Made by a program: the position numbers and the translations under genes. The notes beneath the pieces are model-generated. The model was given only the letters and a program-made list of their open reading frames with translations. It made no database searches and had not been told where the DNA came from. A stretch of DNA of 64,000 nt from Lachnospiraceae bacterium (GTDB lineage: Bacteria > Bacillota > Clostridia > Lachnospirales > Lachnospiraceae), in the NCBI GenBank assembly GCA_910574865.1, contig CAJTDN010000001.1, positions 372,001 to 436,000 on the forward strand, in the 5' to 3' direction. Positions within the stretch are counted from its first letter, which is position 1, and every line of letters starts with the position of its first letter. Shown here piece by piece: positions 1 through 9,372 of this stretch.

Positions 1-1716
1 CGCCGGCCGGAAAATATCCTTTTCCGGCACGTTGTGCATGCAAACCGGAATACGAAGAATGGAAGCCATCGTAATCAAATCCGCACCAATGTGTCCATAT
101 GAAATCGCGCCATGGTTCGCGCCCCAGTTGTTCATCACATCGTAAGCCGTCTTGAACGCGCCTTCGCCCGTGCATCTCGGCGCAAACCACGTGCACGGCC
201 ACGTATAGTCCGTCCTCTTCCACAATGCGTCGGACACCTCGAACGGCAGGTCAATCGTCCAGCCTTCCGCGATTTGCAGAACCGGACCCAGACCCTTCAC
301 CAAGTTCAGGCGAATCATCGTGGCCGGCATCTCGGCCCTCGTAAGGAACCTGGAGGAATATCCGCCACCGCGGAAGTACCCGTTGTCGGCCGCGTTCCAC
401 GTGGTGGCCTTCATGATGGCGTCCTGATCCGCCTCCGTCACCTCGTACCACGGCTTCATCACGCCGTTGCCATTCTCGTCCCTGGCCTCGCCGCATGCGT
501 CAAGGCAGGCCGCGCCGGAATTGATCAAATGGATGAATCCGTCCGCTTCCTTGGCCTTTCCTTCAATTTCATAGCCGGTCACACGCTTCACCGCTTCACC
601 GCTCCAATAGGTACGCACGTCGGCAAAAATCTGCGCCCGGTTCGTCAAAAGCTTCATGAACAACATGCCAAGTCCGTTCAACACGTCGTTCTCCGTGGCA
701 AGAATGTAAGGCTCCCGTGCCCCGTTCCAGTCAAACGAGCTGTTCAAAACGGCCTCCGCGAAGTCTCCGTTCGGATAAAAGTCCGTCCACTGCCTCTGTC
801 CCTGGAATCCGGCCGCAATCGCGTTGTGGCCGACCATCTCTTCCTCGCATCCTTCCGGCAGGTTCTTGTTTCCACCCATCAGGTCCTTGATGATGACGGC
901 CATCTTCACGACGAACTCGAACTGCTCTTCCTTTTCCTGCCCGGACTTCTGCAACCACTCTGGATTCTTGTCAAACCCGATGACGCATTTCTCCTTCGCC
1001 CACGCAAGAGCCTTCTCAAACTCCGCCTCGTCATAGATGCCTTCCGTCATGCGGCGGATGATTTCCACCTCGTCAACGGACTCCACGCGCATTCCCAAAT
1101 AGGATTCCATGAAATCCGAATCAATGATGGAACCGCCGATGCCCATGCAAATGGAACCAATCTGCAAATAGGAGGTTCCCCTCATGGAAGCGGCCGCCAC
1201 CGCGGCACGGCCGAACCGCAACAGCTTTTCCCTTACGTCTGCCGGAATCTCGGTATCATCCGCGTCCTGCACGTCATGCCCGTAAATGCCAAATGCCGGA
1301 AGACCCTTCTGCGCATGCGTCGCCAACACCGATGCCAGATAAACGGCACCCGGCCTTTCCGTCGCGTTCAGTCCCCACACGCCCTTGATCGTGTTCGGAT
1401 CCATGTCCATCGTCTCCGAGCCGTAACACCAGCACGGCGTGACCGTCAACGTGATGTCCACGCCTTCCCTCCTGAACTTTTCAGCGCACGCCGCCGTCTC
1501 GCCCACGCGCCCGATTGTCGTGTCGGCAATGACGACCTTTACCGGCTCCCCGTTAGAGTAGCGGATGTTCTCCTCGAACAACTTCTTCGCCGCCTTTGCC
1601 ATGCCCATCGTCTGGTCTTCCAAGGACTCGCGAACCTTGAGCGCGCCCCTTCTTCCGTCAATCGTGGGACGGATGCCGATGACCGGCTGTCCTCCAATCA
1701 ATCTGTTCTCTGCCAT
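1..1716 (-). CDS. fucI: L-fucose isomerase, 3' end cut by window edge
   Basis: Converts L-fucose to L-fuculose, the first step of cytosolic fucose breakdown; D-arabinose is a common second substrate of the family. The reading frame is open from the ATG at 1716 to the window edge, about 572 codons, so roughly 20 C-terminal residues of a family usually near 590 aa are missing. The N-terminus ([20 protein letters not shown]) is typical of FucI/AraA-type isomerases, and stretches such as [20 protein letters not shown] and [13 protein letters not shown] are FucI-like. TGGAGGACAT sits just upstream of the start. It is the last visible gene of the minus-strand sugar-transport operon, which points to L-fucose as the transported sugar (inference). 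Confidence in the enzyme family is high. Confidence 0.93.
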   Translation of the reverse strand, partial: MAENRLIGGQPVIGIRPTIDGRRGALKVRESLEDQTMGMAKAAKKLFEENIRYSNGEPVKVVIADTTIGRVGETAACAEKFRREGVDITLTVTPCWCYGSETMDMDPNTIKGVWGLNATERPGAVYLASVLATHAQKGLPAFGIYGHDVQDADDTEIPADVREKLLRFGRAAVAAASMRGTSYLQIGSICMGIGGSIIDSDFMESYLGMRVESVDEVEIIRRMTEGIYDEAEFEKALAWAKEKCVIGFDKNPEWLQKSGQEKEEQFEFVVKMAVIIKDLMGGNKNLPEGCEEEMVGHNAIAAGFQGQRQWTDFYPNGDFAEAVLNSSFDWNGAREPYILATENDVLNGLGMLFMKLLTNRAQIFADVRTYWSGEAVKRVTGYEIEGKAKEADGFIHLINSGAACLDACGEARDENGNGVMKPWYEVTEADQDAIMKATTWNAADNGYFRGGGYSSRFLTRAEMPATMIRLNLVKGLGPVLQIAEGWTIDLPFEVSDALWKRTDYTWPCTWFAPRCTGEGAFKTAYDVMNNWGANHGAISYGHIGADLITMASILRIPVCMHNVPEKDIFRPA

Positions 1717-1805
1717 TTTTATGTCCTCCAATCTTTTATGCTAAGGAAGTTCTTTTCGCCAAGCTCGGCTTTCATGTTCTTTTCGCTAAACTCGACTTTC
1801 AGTCT

Positions 1806-1923
1806 CGTTAATCTCAAAGAACAACCTCGCACTAGGTTCATCCTTCGCTACGCTCGGACTCACCAAGTTGCTTTCGGTTTCGCCAATCTCAAAGAACGAC
1901 CTCGCGCTAAATTCAAGCTTCGC
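1806..1923. repeat. Pair of degenerate 43-bp direct repeats upstream of fucI
   Basis: The segments 1806-1848 and 1881-1923 match at about 35 of 43 positions, both starting with CG..AATCTCAAAGAAC and ending in CTTCGC. They fill the 238-bp gap between fucI and the upstream unknown gene. Further partial copies of the short motif TTCTTTTCGC.AA.CTCG lie at about 1748-1790. No convincing gene is present; reading frames through here are repetitive. Confidence 0.55.
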
Positions 1924-1954
1924 CCATGGCGCGCTTTCATTAAGCTGCTTTCGG

Positions 1955-2398
1955 TCAAAAAATTCCAAATACCTTCTCCCTGAACGCCTTGTACAAGGAG
2001 TCATAATCCGTATATCCGATCGCGCTGTCCTTAAACCGCTTCTTCCATTCCGCGCAAATGCTGTCGGCCACCAGCCTGCAGTGCTCGTGCCCCGTCTTGA
2101 GGATTGCCGGAAACACATAATAAATCATAAAGAAATTAACGTCCGCCTGCGTACGGGAAGGAATCTTTTTCTTATCCCCTTTGCCAAACGCGTCCTCGAC
2201 CGTGTCCGCAAATACCGTGGCAATCTCTTTCGCGGCCGCGTCCTTGTCCTCGGCCGCGTCCATATATTCCGTCATTTCCACGAAATAATGCTGGTTCTTC
2301 TCCAGAAATCGCTTCATGTTGGCCTCATATGACTTCTTCTTCAACTTCTTCATCATCTCAACCATGTTGTCAAATATCGTTTCCAAATTATTCAGCAT
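1955..2398 (-). CDS. Unknown 147-aa protein in the fucose operon
   Basis: I do not recognise a named family. The start chosen is the ATG at 2398, which has GGGAGGAAT just upstream; longer versions lack a ribosome site. The protein begins MLNNLETIFDNMVEMMKKLK, is highly charged and probably all-helical, has no signal peptide or membrane segment, and contains a His/Cys-bearing stretch (TGHEHCRLVADSICAEWKKR) near residues 100-120. It lies between the sugar-binding lipoprotein and fucI on the same strand, so a cytosolic role linked to sugar uptake or its control is possible, but that is inference from position only. Confidence 0.6.
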   Translation of the reverse strand: MLNNLETIFDNMVEMMKKLKKKSYEANMKRFLEKNQHYFVEMTEYMDAAEDKDAAAKEIATVFADTVEDAFGKGDKKKIPSRTQADVNFFMIYYVFPAILKTGHEHCRLVADSICAEWKKRFKDSAIGYTDYDSLYKAFREKVFGIF

Positions 2399-2530
2399 AT
2401 GATTCCTCCCAAGTTTTGATTCACGGAACCAAACGGCACGCCGTATGGCCGTCTGCAAAAAGGAACCGAAGTAAATCGATTCCTTTTTCTTCCATCAGAA
2501 TATTTACTTCACAAAACAAATATGGTATCC

Positions 2531-2566
2531 GTGCGGTTGGATGCTTTTTTAGAGCATCCAACGCAC
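2531..2566. terminator. Hairpin between binding-protein gene and unknown gene
   Basis: GTTGGATGCT pairs perfectly with AGCATCCAAC around a T-rich loop, and flanking GTGCG/CGCAC extends the stem with one bulge. It lies in the 254-bp gap downstream of the sugar-binding lipoprotein gene. There is no clear T-tract after it on the minus strand, so it may be an mRNA-stabilising or attenuating structure that sets a high ratio of binding protein rather than a full terminator. Confidence 0.5.
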
Positions 2567-2652
2567 AGCTGGAACATTTTTGCCCCCGCAATACCTCACG
2601 TTCACCATGAAACATTTAGCACTTCATGCTTTCTACAATGTCATGCCGAAAA

Positions 2653-3807
2653 TCAGTCATAAAGGTTCGGCTTGATATTGTCGTCTTCCATGTTTTCCAT
2701 GTCATACCAGTAACCATCCATCGGGATGTCGGATACGCTCTCGCCCTTGGCAATCTTGTTCAAGGTCTGGATACACTCATAACCCATCATCAACGGGGAC
2801 TGCGTTACGGAACCAATGAACTGGCCGTTCTTGATGGCTTCCTTCTGCGGAGTGCCGGCATCAAAGCCTGCGCCGATGATGCCCTTGCTCGGATCCGTTG
2901 ACAGCTTGTTCAACGTTCCATTGGCCGTGATGACACCCTCTGCCGTCGTCTGGTTGGAACCCCAAATGGCAATCGTGTCGTCCTTCGCCATGATTTTCTG
3001 GGCTTCCGTGGAGGCCAAATCTACCGTCGTCTGCGCCGGAACGCCTACTTCGATGATGACTTCCGCTTCGCTTTCAGCTACCGTGCCTTCTGCTGCATTT
3101 ACATAGAACTCGTTACCTACGACCGCGACCTTCTTGTCTACACCGTTGCAAAGCTCGATCATCTTGACGATGAAACCGTTACCGCGCTGCTGGATGTTCA
3201 ATCCCGTCGCGTCCTGGTTCACTTCGCCGATACGAACCTTCGCGTCAACCGTGGCAGCCTTTATCTTGTCCTCGATAACCGGGAACATGTTCTCGGCCGC
3301 ACATGCGCCCGCCGCCTCGTTGTCCGTCGCGACCGTCGCGTACACGCTGCCTTCCGGGGCATTGTCAATGCCGGTATCGAAACATACGACCGGGATGCCG
3401 GCCTCTGCCGCCTTCGTCAAAGAATCCATTACGGAATTCGTGTCGCATGCGGCCAAGCCGATTCCGTCCGGTTTCTTCTCAATCGCGCTGTCAATCATCT
3501 GAATCTGGTCGGCGATATCGGACTCGTTTGCCGGCCCATTGGCGTTCGCCGTCACACCCAGCTCCTCGCAGGCATTGTCAATACCGATAACGGCCGCCTG
3601 CCAATACGTGGACTGGAAACTCTTTACGATGACTTCGAAGTGATAGCCGCCATCCTTGGAGCCGCCCTCGTCATCCTTCTTGGTCTCTTCCTTCTTCGTG
3701 TCATCCTTCTTGGTGTCGTCCTTCGCGTCTCCGCCACCGCCACCACAGGCTGCCAAAGACAGAACCATCACCGCGCCGAGCAGGATTGCCAACATTTTCT
3801 TTTTCAT
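2653..3807 (-). CDS. Sugar ABC transporter substrate-binding lipoprotein
   Basis: Extracytoplasmic sugar-binding protein of the ribose/galactose type (Peripla_BP_4-like), anchored by lipid. The 384-aa protein starts at the ATG at 3807 behind AAAGGAGGAAC. It has a short positively charged N-terminus, a hydrophobic stretch and the lipobox LAAC at about residues 18-21, followed by a Gly-rich and Asp/Lys-rich linker (residues 22-50). The mature part has the typical pattern of alternating strands and helices, including KSFQSTYWQAAVIGIDNACE and AACDTNSVMDSLTKAAEAGI, and ends with sugar-family features. Genes for two permeases and one ATPase precede it in the same operon. The nearby fucose isomerase suggests L-fucose or a related deoxysugar as ligand (inference). 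Confidence 0.9.
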   Translation of the reverse strand: MKKKMLAILLGAVMVLSLAACGGGGGDAKDDTKKDDTKKEETKKDDEGGSKDGGYHFEVIVKSFQSTYWQAAVIGIDNACEELGVTANANGPANESDIADQIQMIDSAIEKKPDGIGLAACDTNSVMDSLTKAAEAGIPVVCFDTGIDNAPEGSVYATVATDNEAAGACAAENMFPVIEDKIKAATVDAKVRIGEVNQDATGLNIQQRGNGFIVKMIELCNGVDKKVAVVGNEFYVNAAEGTVAESEAEVIIEVGVPAQTTVDLASTEAQKIMAKDDTIAIWGSNQTTAEGVITANGTLNKLSTDPSKGIIGAGFDAGTPQKEAIKNGQFIGSVTQSPLMMGYECIQTLNKIAKGESVSDIPMDGYWYDMENMEDDNIKPNLYD

Positions 3808-3935
3808 TTCTTGTTCCTCCTTTAATTGAGAATTTTTATATGAAGTTCTTCCACGAACGACATATTCCATTCATCTGCCCTCTCACGGCATCCGCCGTCG
3901 CCATCCCTGGCGCCTCCCGGCAAATGCCATATTAC

Positions 3936-4907
3936 TTATTTTTTCTTCTTCACGACATCAATCAATACCGCCGCAATCAGCACGAGACCGGTAAATATCT
4001 GCTGCCAGTTCGCCTGCAGCCCGATAAACGGCAGGCCAACCTTCATCAGGCAAATTACGATGACTCCAAGGAACGCGCCAATAATCGAACCGACTCCGCC
4101 GGATGCCGACACGCCTCCCACGATGGCTCCGCCGATGGCATCCAACTCAAATCCAGCGCCGGAACCCGGATAAATCGTCGCGTACGTCGCCGCATAAGCG
4201 ACTCCCGCAAGTCCCGCGAATAATCCCGAGATGATGTACGCCAACATGTGGTAAAACTTCACATTCACGCCGGCCAGCCTCGTAGCCTCCTTGTTGCTGC
4301 CGATGGCAATCGTGTAACGCCCGACCCTCGTGTGGTTTAACACGAAGGACATGATGAGCACCAATACCACGATAAAGATGATACCAATCGGCACGACCGT
4401 CCCGTTCGCGGTCGTGAACTTGAAAATCTTGCGGAAAGCCCCGCTCTCCGACAATGCCGACGGCCACGACACGCCAAACCCGCCGCAAAGCGCCGGCCCC
4501 AGGCCACGCGTAATCATGCAGGTGCAAAGCGTCGCCAAGAATGGCGGCAAATCCATCACCGCGACCAGCACGCCGTTAAACACGCCAATCAACACTCCCA
4601 TGCCGATACATGCCAGGATGCCGACCCCGACCGGCACGCCCTGGTGCACAATCAAGTATCCACCAATCAACGCGTAGGAAACCAGGCCGGTTCCAATGGA
4701 AAGGTCAACGCCCCCCGTAATCAACGGGAACGTGACACCAAGCGCCATCAACGTGATATAATACGAATTATCCAGCACGCTCACCAAGGTGGGATAGGTT
4801 CGAAACGTGGGACTTAAGAAGCTGAACAGGATAATCATCGCGGCGATGATTCCCAATACCATGACCTCGCGTCCCTTCAATTTGCCAAACGCTCTTTTCT
4901 TCACCAT
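3936..4907 (-). CDS. Sugar ABC transporter permease (RbsC-like), copy 2
   Basis: Membrane subunit of a carbohydrate ABC importer of the ribose/xylose/galactose class. The 323-aa protein has about nine hydrophobic segments and the family motif region GGVDLSIGTGLV near residue 65, plus GSNKEATRLAGVN around residue 203 that contacts the ATPase. The ATG at 4907 has GAGGAGGGGG upstream and lies 17 bp after the ATPase gene stop. The operon holds a second related permease at 6622-7596, so the channel is probably a heterodimer rather than the usual homodimer (inference). Confidence 0.9.
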   Translation of the reverse strand: MVKKRAFGKLKGREVMVLGIIAAMIILFSFLSPTFRTYPTLVSVLDNSYYITLMALGVTFPLITGGVDLSIGTGLVSYALIGGYLIVHQGVPVGVGILACIGMGVLIGVFNGVLVAVMDLPPFLATLCTCMITRGLGPALCGGFGVSWPSALSESGAFRKIFKFTTANGTVVPIGIIFIVVLVLIMSFVLNHTRVGRYTIAIGSNKEATRLAGVNVKFYHMLAYIISGLFAGLAGVAYAATYATIYPGSGAGFELDAIGGAIVGGVSASGGVGSIIGAFLGVIVICLMKVGLPFIGLQANWQQIFTGLVLIAAVLIDVVKKKK

Positions 4908-4924
4908 TTTCTCATCCCCCTCCT

Positions 4925-6421
4925 CTATGCAATCTCTCTCGTCGCCAAATTCATGATGCTCTCTTGTGTCGCTTCGGCAATGTCAAGTTCTCCCGTCTTC
5001 TTGCCCTCGCACATGACGACGATGCGATCGCTCATTCGCAGAATTTCCGTCATTTCTGACGAAATCATGATGATGGACTTTCCTTCCGCCACCAGCTTGT
5101 TCATCAACTTATAAATCTCGTTCTTCGCGCCAACGTCAATTCCCCTTGTAGGCTCGTCGAAAATCAGGATGTCGCTGTTCCTGGCCAGCCATTTTGCAAC
5201 GACCACCTTCTGCTGGTTCCCGCCGGACAAGTTCACGACCAGTTGTTCGACGCTCGGCGTCTTGGTCGCCAGCGCGTCCACGTATTCCCGGGCCACGTCC
5301 TTCTCCTTCTTCTTGTCAATGAAGATACCCTTCATGAAATTCTTCATAAACGCCATCGACGTATTCTGCGCCACGGTCTTTTGCACCACGATGCCGTAAC
5401 GCTTCCTATCCTCCGACAAATACCCGAGTCCGCAATCCACGGCATCCTGCGGCGTATTAATCGTCACCTTCGTGCCATTGACGTAAATGTCGCCGCCCTC
5501 CTTCGGGTCGGCCCCGAACAACGCCCTCGCGGTCTCCGTCCGGCCGGCTCCCATCAATCCCGAGAAACCGAGTATCTCGCCCTTACGTAACTCAAAGCTC
5601 ACGTCCTGCACCATCTTGCCGGCATTTAAGTGCTCCACCTTCAAGACGACCGGCGCATCCTTTGGCACCGCGCTCTCCGTCTTCGGATCCTCGTAAATGA
5701 CACGGCCCACCATCATGTTGATGATGTCTTCCTTCGTACACTCTTCCGTAATCAGTGTTCCCACGTAAGTGCCGTCCCGCATGACCGTCACGCGGTCCGT
5801 GATGACCTTGATTTCGTCCATACGGTGGGAAATGTATACCATCGCAATGTCCTTTTTCTTCAAATCACGGATGATTTTGAACATCTCTTCAATTTCCGAC
5901 TCCGTAAGTGCCGCCGACGGCTCATCGAAAATGATGACCTTGGCGTCAAACGACACCGCCTTGGCAATCTCGCACATCTGTTGCTTGCCGACCGTCAGGT
6001 TTGACATCGTCTCTTTCGGGTCGATGTTCACGTTCAACCGGTCAAAAAGCTTTTTCGCTTCCTCGTTCATCTTCTTGTCGTCAATCCGAATGCCCTTCTT
6101 GAACTCCCGCCCGATGAACAAATTCTGCGCGACCGTCAAATGTCCCAGCATGTTCAGTTCCTGATGCACGATGACGATGCCCGCATCCTGGGCCTCCCTC
6201 GTGTTCTTGAACTCGACTTCCTTCCCTTCATATGTAATTGTGCCGGAATCCTTTTTATAAATGCCCGTCAGCACCTTCATCAAGGTGGACTTGCCGGCAC
6301 CGTTTTCCCCCATCAGCGCGAGGACTTCGCCCTTCCTCACTTCCAAGTCCACGTGGTCAAGCGCGTGAACGCCCGGGAACGATTTATCTATATCTTTCAT
6401 CGTCAAAATAACTTCGCCCAT
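4925..6421 (-). CDS. Sugar ABC transporter ATP-binding protein (RbsA/MglA-like)
   Basis: Double-cassette ATPase energising sugar import. The 498-aa length matches RbsA/MglA proteins. The first domain has Walker A GENGAGKST near residue 37 and Walker B VIIFDEPSAALT near residue 163. The second has the degenerate nucleotide site GLMGAGRTE around residue 287, signature NLSGGNQQKVVVAKWLA near residue 397 and Walker B ILIFDEPTRGIDVGAKNE. GAAAGGAGAAATGAAGAT precedes the ATG at 6421. A family-1 repeat sits directly upstream in the gap to the first permease. Confidence 0.95.
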   Translation of the reverse strand: MGEVILTMKDIDKSFPGVHALDHVDLEVRKGEVLALMGENGAGKSTLMKVLTGIYKKDSGTITYEGKEVEFKNTREAQDAGIVIVHQELNMLGHLTVAQNLFIGREFKKGIRIDDKKMNEEAKKLFDRLNVNIDPKETMSNLTVGKQQMCEIAKAVSFDAKVIIFDEPSAALTESEIEEMFKIIRDLKKKDIAMVYISHRMDEIKVITDRVTVMRDGTYVGTLITEECTKEDIINMMVGRVIYEDPKTESAVPKDAPVVLKVEHLNAGKMVQDVSFELRKGEILGFSGLMGAGRTETARALFGADPKEGGDIYVNGTKVTINTPQDAVDCGLGYLSEDRKRYGIVVQKTVAQNTSMAFMKNFMKGIFIDKKKEKDVAREYVDALATKTPSVEQLVVNLSGGNQQKVVVAKWLARNSDILIFDEPTRGIDVGAKNEIYKLMNKLVAEGKSIIMISSEMTEILRMSDRIVVMCEGKKTGELDIAEATQESIMNLATREIA

Positions 6422-6441
6422 ATCTTCATTTCTCCTTTCTC

Positions 6442-6589
6442 GTTACTATCACGGCCTGGCCAGCCGTGGTAGTAACGGCATTCGGCCATTCAAAATCGCC
6501 TACGGCGATGGCCGAAATGCCCAACCGACACCATCTCTTTATTGGACGGAGGCCGTGCGGTGGGACGCATGGCTCCGTGAACAGTACCC
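6442..6589 (+). repeat. Family 1 structured repeat, copy A (about 148 bp)
   Basis: Starts with a hairpin of the GTTACTATCACGGCC..GGCCGTGGTAGTAAC type, continues with a second stem (GGCATTCGGCCATT.. / ..GATGGCCGAAATGCC), then an ACGGAGGCCGTGCGG segment, and ends ..CGTGAACAGTAC. It aligns along its whole length with the reverse complement of 21081-21228. It sits inside the sugar operon between the first permease and the ATPase gene, so it is transcribed and could act on the mRNA. Confidence 0.8.
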
Positions 6590-6621
6590 CTTTCTCGTCA
6601 TCCGATTCTTCCATCCGGTCC

Positions 6622-7596
6622 CTAGTTCTTCCTGCGCCTTGCGGAAACGTCCGCGTAAACCGCCGCGATAACAATCAAACCGGTAATAATGTACTGGTAT
6701 TCTTTCGTAAATCCAAGCGCGAGAATACCTTGTTGCAAAAGAGAAATGATAAACACGCCAATCACCGTGCCGCTGATAGATGCCAGGCCGCCGACCATGG
6801 AAGTACCACCCATGACGCATCCGGCAATCGCTTCGTTATTATACTGGTCGCCATATCCCGGTTGTACCGTCGTGTATGCCGCCACGAAGTAAATGGAGGC
6901 GATGCCGACAAGCGTGCCGCAGATAATGTAGGCCAACATCTTCCACCGTTTCACGTTCACGCCCGAGAGCCTGACGGCTTCCTCGTTGCTGCCGAGACAG
7001 AGTATGTAACGCCCCCACTTCGTCTGGTTTAACACGACCGCGCAAACAACGGCCACCAGCAGGAACACGATCAAGCCGATTGGAAACCCGTTCACGCTCA
7101 CGAAGTTGCGATACCACCCGTCTTCCGTGGAGGACTGCGGCCAGCTCACCGACTGGGTCTTGGTGAACACGGCGGCAATACCCTTCGCGATGTTCATGCT
7201 CGCCATCGACACGATGAACGGGGGCACGTTCCAATACGCCACCAAGTAACCGTTAAACGTCCCGAACAACACGCCAATCAGCACGCTCATGACCAGGCTG
7301 ATGACCATCGGCACGCCATACATCGTCAAACTGTACCCAGAAACCAGCGCACAACAGAACATGACCGGCCCTATCGAGAAATCAATCCCTCCCGTGGCGA
7401 TGACAAACGTCACGCCCAAGGAAAGGAATCCCAGGAAATATGCGTAGTTCAATGCATTCGCGATTCGCGAAAAACCGAAAAAGGCTCCTCCCGTCAGAAG
7501 ACCGAACATCAAATACATCAGAAGCAACACAAAGATCAAGACAATTCTGTTAAACCCCACCTTTTGCACAAGTGCGTTTTGTTTGATTTTCTCCAC
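6622..7596 (-). CDS. Sugar ABC transporter permease (RbsC-like), copy 1
   Basis: First gene of the sugar-uptake operon, a membrane permease of the ribose/xylose class, about 324 aa with about nine hydrophobic segments. Family motifs are GGIDFSIGPVMFCCALVSG near residue 70 and GSNEEAVRLSGVNVKRW near residue 202. Two GTG starts compete: the one at 7602 directly abuts the AAGGAGGA ribosome site with no spacing, while the GTG at 7596 lies 7 nt after AGGAGG, so I chose 7596. The promoter at 7770-7798 lies about 165 bp upstream, leaving a long leader. Confidence 0.88.
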   Translation of the reverse strand: MEKIKQNALVQKVGFNRIVLIFVLLLMYLMFGLLTGGAFFGFSRIANALNYAYFLGFLSLGVTFVIATGGIDFSIGPVMFCCALVSGYSLTMYGVPMVISLVMSVLIGVLFGTFNGYLVAYWNVPPFIVSMASMNIAKGIAAVFTKTQSVSWPQSSTEDGWYRNFVSVNGFPIGLIVFLLVAVVCAVVLNQTKWGRYILCLGSNEEAVRLSGVNVKRWKMLAYIICGTLVGIASIYFVAAYTTVQPGYGDQYNNEAIAGCVMGGTSMVGGLASISGTVIGVFIISLLQQGILALGFTKEYQYIITGLIVIAAVYADVSARRRKN

Positions 7597-7769
7597 TTCC
7601 ACTCCTCCTTCATAAACTTCCGCTTTCTTCGTACTTCCACCGCATACGTGTGCGCTTCGCGTGGACGTAACGTTTCGTCTCGTGTTTTGCGGAACCGCGC
7701 TTTGATAGATTGATACTTTTTAGGCAATCTATATACGTTTCGGTATGTTTTTTTGTTTCTATAGTGCAC

Positions 7770-7798
7770 ATTATACTATACCTTTTTTCTTCTGTCAA
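7770..7798 (-). promoter_or_regulatory. Consensus sigma-A promoter of the sugar operon
   Basis: On the minus strand TTGACA (7793-7798) and TATAAT (7770-7775) are separated by 17 bp, a perfect consensus promoter. It would start transcription near 7763, giving a leader of about 165 nt before the permease gene. A promoter this strong implies repression when the sugar is absent, in keeping with the palindrome just upstream. Confidence 0.85.
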
Positions 7799-7817
7799 CA
7801 GCTTTTAATTTTTTTAA

Positions 7818-7831
7818 GCGAAACGTTTCGC
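7818..7831. promoter_or_regulatory. LacI-family operator palindrome
   Basis: GCGAAACGTTTCGC is a perfect 14-bp palindrome with the central CG typical of LacI/CcpA-family operators. It lies 20 bp upstream of the -35 of the sugar operon promoter and about 200 bp from the end of the lacI-type gene. The half-site CGTTTCG recurs at 7736-7742 and 7671-7677 in the leader, so looping between sites is possible (inference). Confidence 0.7.
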
Positions 7832-8028
7832 CATCTTGCCCTCTTTTGTTCGGGCACGCGAAATCTCAAAGCATCATGACGTACGTGTCCCGCTTTTTAC
7901 GGGACGAAGTTTCTCGTAACGCAAAAACGAGGCGGAAGCGACCGCCCGTCACGGGACGACCATTTCCACCTCTTGATTTCGCCTTCTTGTTTTACCACTT
8001 CTTCACTTGTCACTTTTTCAAATTCCGC

Positions 8029-9027
8029 TCAAATGGCACGAACGGACTTTCCTTCCTGGATTCTCGTCCCAAGCCACATCTTGACCGGTGCCGCGTCCTC
8101 TTCCGACTCCATCCGGTTCAGCAGAAGTTTCACCGTCTTCTCGCAAATCTCCTCCATCGGCTGAACGACCACGTACCAGCTCGGGCTGACCAGGCCGCTC
8201 ACCAGCAGGGAGTCAAAACCAATCAGCGAGATGTCCTCCGGGCAGGAAAACTCCGACTCGTTCACCGCCAGCACCCCGCCCAGCATCGTGTCATAATTCC
8301 CCATCAAGACCGCGGTAGGCCGGTTCGGACTCGCCAGCAGTTCCTTCATCTTTTCATAACCCGTCTCGGTCGAGTGGCGGCCGGTCTTCACGTACTCTTC
8401 CCTTACCCCGATTCCGGCCTGCCGCATCGCCTCCTCGTATCCCTTGATACGCTCCACGCCGGTGTACTCCACGTCCGAGGCGATGACCGCGATGTCCCTA
8501 TGGTTGTTCTTAAGCAAAAGTTCCACCGCACGGGCGGCCGCCATCTTGTTGTCAATCCCCACACAGTCCAACTCCTCGTCCTGAACCGCGCGGTCCACCA
8601 GCACCACGGGTATCCCCCTCTTCCTCGCCGGTTTCAAGAAGGTTCCTTTCAGGTTTACCGGTAACACGATGATGCCGTCCACCTTCCTGCTGACCAGGAA
8701 CTTGAGATTTTCCGCCTCAAGCTCCTCATCATTGTTCGAATCGCAAATCATGATTCCATATCCAAACTTTCTCAGTTCCCTCCCTATAAAATGCAACAAT
8801 TTTCCCGAGAAGAAACTCTCGATGTCATGGACCATGACCCCGACAATCTTCGTCTTGTTCTTCACAAGCCCTCTTGCAATTTCATTCACTTCGTAATTCA
8901 ATTCCTTAATTGCCTCTTCAATCAGGACCTTGTTCTCCGGAAGCACGTTCCCGCCGTTTAAATACTTGGAAATCGTCGCCAAGGACAACCCCGTTCTATT
9001 CTTCACGTCACGCATCGTCGCCGACAT
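8029..9027 (-). CDS. LacI-family transcription regulator
   Basis: 332-aa regulator with an N-terminal LacI helix-turn-helix (TMRDVKNRTGLSLATISKYL, residues 4-23, followed by NGGNVLPE) and a sugar-binding-protein-like effector domain from about residue 60 (KIVGVMVHDIESFFSGKLLH). The ATG at 9027 has AAAGGGTGAT upstream. It lies directly upstream of the sugar-uptake operon on the same strand but is separated from it by about 430 bp holding a strong promoter and a LacI-type palindrome, so it most likely controls that operon in response to the transported sugar. Confidence 0.92.
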   Translation of the reverse strand: MSATMRDVKNRTGLSLATISKYLNGGNVLPENKVLIEEAIKELNYEVNEIARGLVKNKTKIVGVMVHDIESFFSGKLLHFIGRELRKFGYGIMICDSNNDEELEAENLKFLVSRKVDGIIVLPVNLKGTFLKPARKRGIPVVLVDRAVQDEELDCVGIDNKMAAARAVELLLKNNHRDIAVIASDVEYTGVERIKGYEEAMRQAGIGVREEYVKTGRHSTETGYEKMKELLASPNRPTAVLMGNYDTMLGGVLAVNESEFSCPEDISLIGFDSLLVSGLVSPSWYVVVQPMEEICEKTVKLLLNRMESEEDAAPVKMWLGTRIQEGKSVRAI

Positions 9028-9199
9028 GCCATATCACCCTTTTCACACATATTCGTCATCATTCACGCTGGCACGTGGCGAAAAGCGACTTCTGCCCCTA
9101 ATGTCACCTCAAAAGCAAAGTCACCCTTGTACGCCACCTCTAACCAAAGGTATTATACTCCTTAATTTCAAAAACGGCAAGGGGCAAATGAAACACGCC

Positions 9200-9263
9200 A
9201 GCGTCGGTGTATAGATGGCAACACGCCTCAACCCGTGTGATTTCAAGGGTTTTCAGCGTCAGC
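9200..9263. repeat. Family 2 repeat, one-ended fragment
   Basis: Begins AGCGTCGGTGTATAGATGGC and continues through ACACGCCTCAACCCGTGTG into GATTTCAAGGGTTTTCAGCG. This matches the reverse complement of the right end of the complete element at 49019-49297, including its inner TTTCAAGGGTTTTCA arm. Only one end is present. Confidence 0.7.
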
Positions 9264-9270
9264 TTTGCCA

Positions 9271-9307
9271 GTTACAATTCCTGGCCGGCCAGGCCTTGAA
9301 TTGTAAC
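9271..9307. repeat. Family 1 solo hairpin (37 bp)
   Basis: GTTACAATTC and GAATTGTAAC form a perfect inverted repeat around a CCTGGCCGGCCAGG palindrome. The length is the same 37 bp as the solo copy at 44310-44346, and the unit corresponds to the terminal hairpin of the full 148-bp elements. It directly abuts the promoter at 9310. Confidence 0.75.
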
Positions 9308-9309
9308 TC

Positions 9310-9338
9310 TTGCCATTGGCGCCCATTTATTGTATACT
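9310..9338 (+). promoter_or_regulatory. Promoter for the 9373 lipoprotein gene
   Basis: TTGCCA (9310-9315) and TATACT (9333-9338) are separated by 17 bp. It begins 3 bp after the family-1 hairpin ends. The predicted start near 9345 leaves a short leader before GGAGG at 9361. Confidence 0.65.
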
Positions 9339-9372
9339 GGACGAAACAACCCAAGATTATGGAGGTACCGTC

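Noticed and set aside
112-1983. 623-codon plus-strand open frame
   Set aside because: Lies antisense to the clear L-fucose isomerase frame, has an Arg/His-rich composition typical of shadow frames in GC-rich DNA, and has no ribosome site.
2421-2615. 64-codon minus-strand frame
   Set aside because: Passes through the 2531-2566 hairpin, no good ribosome site, not recognised.
7884-7906. GTCCCG/CGGGAC hairpin as the lacI terminator
   Set aside because: Short stem with no T-tract after it on the minus strand.
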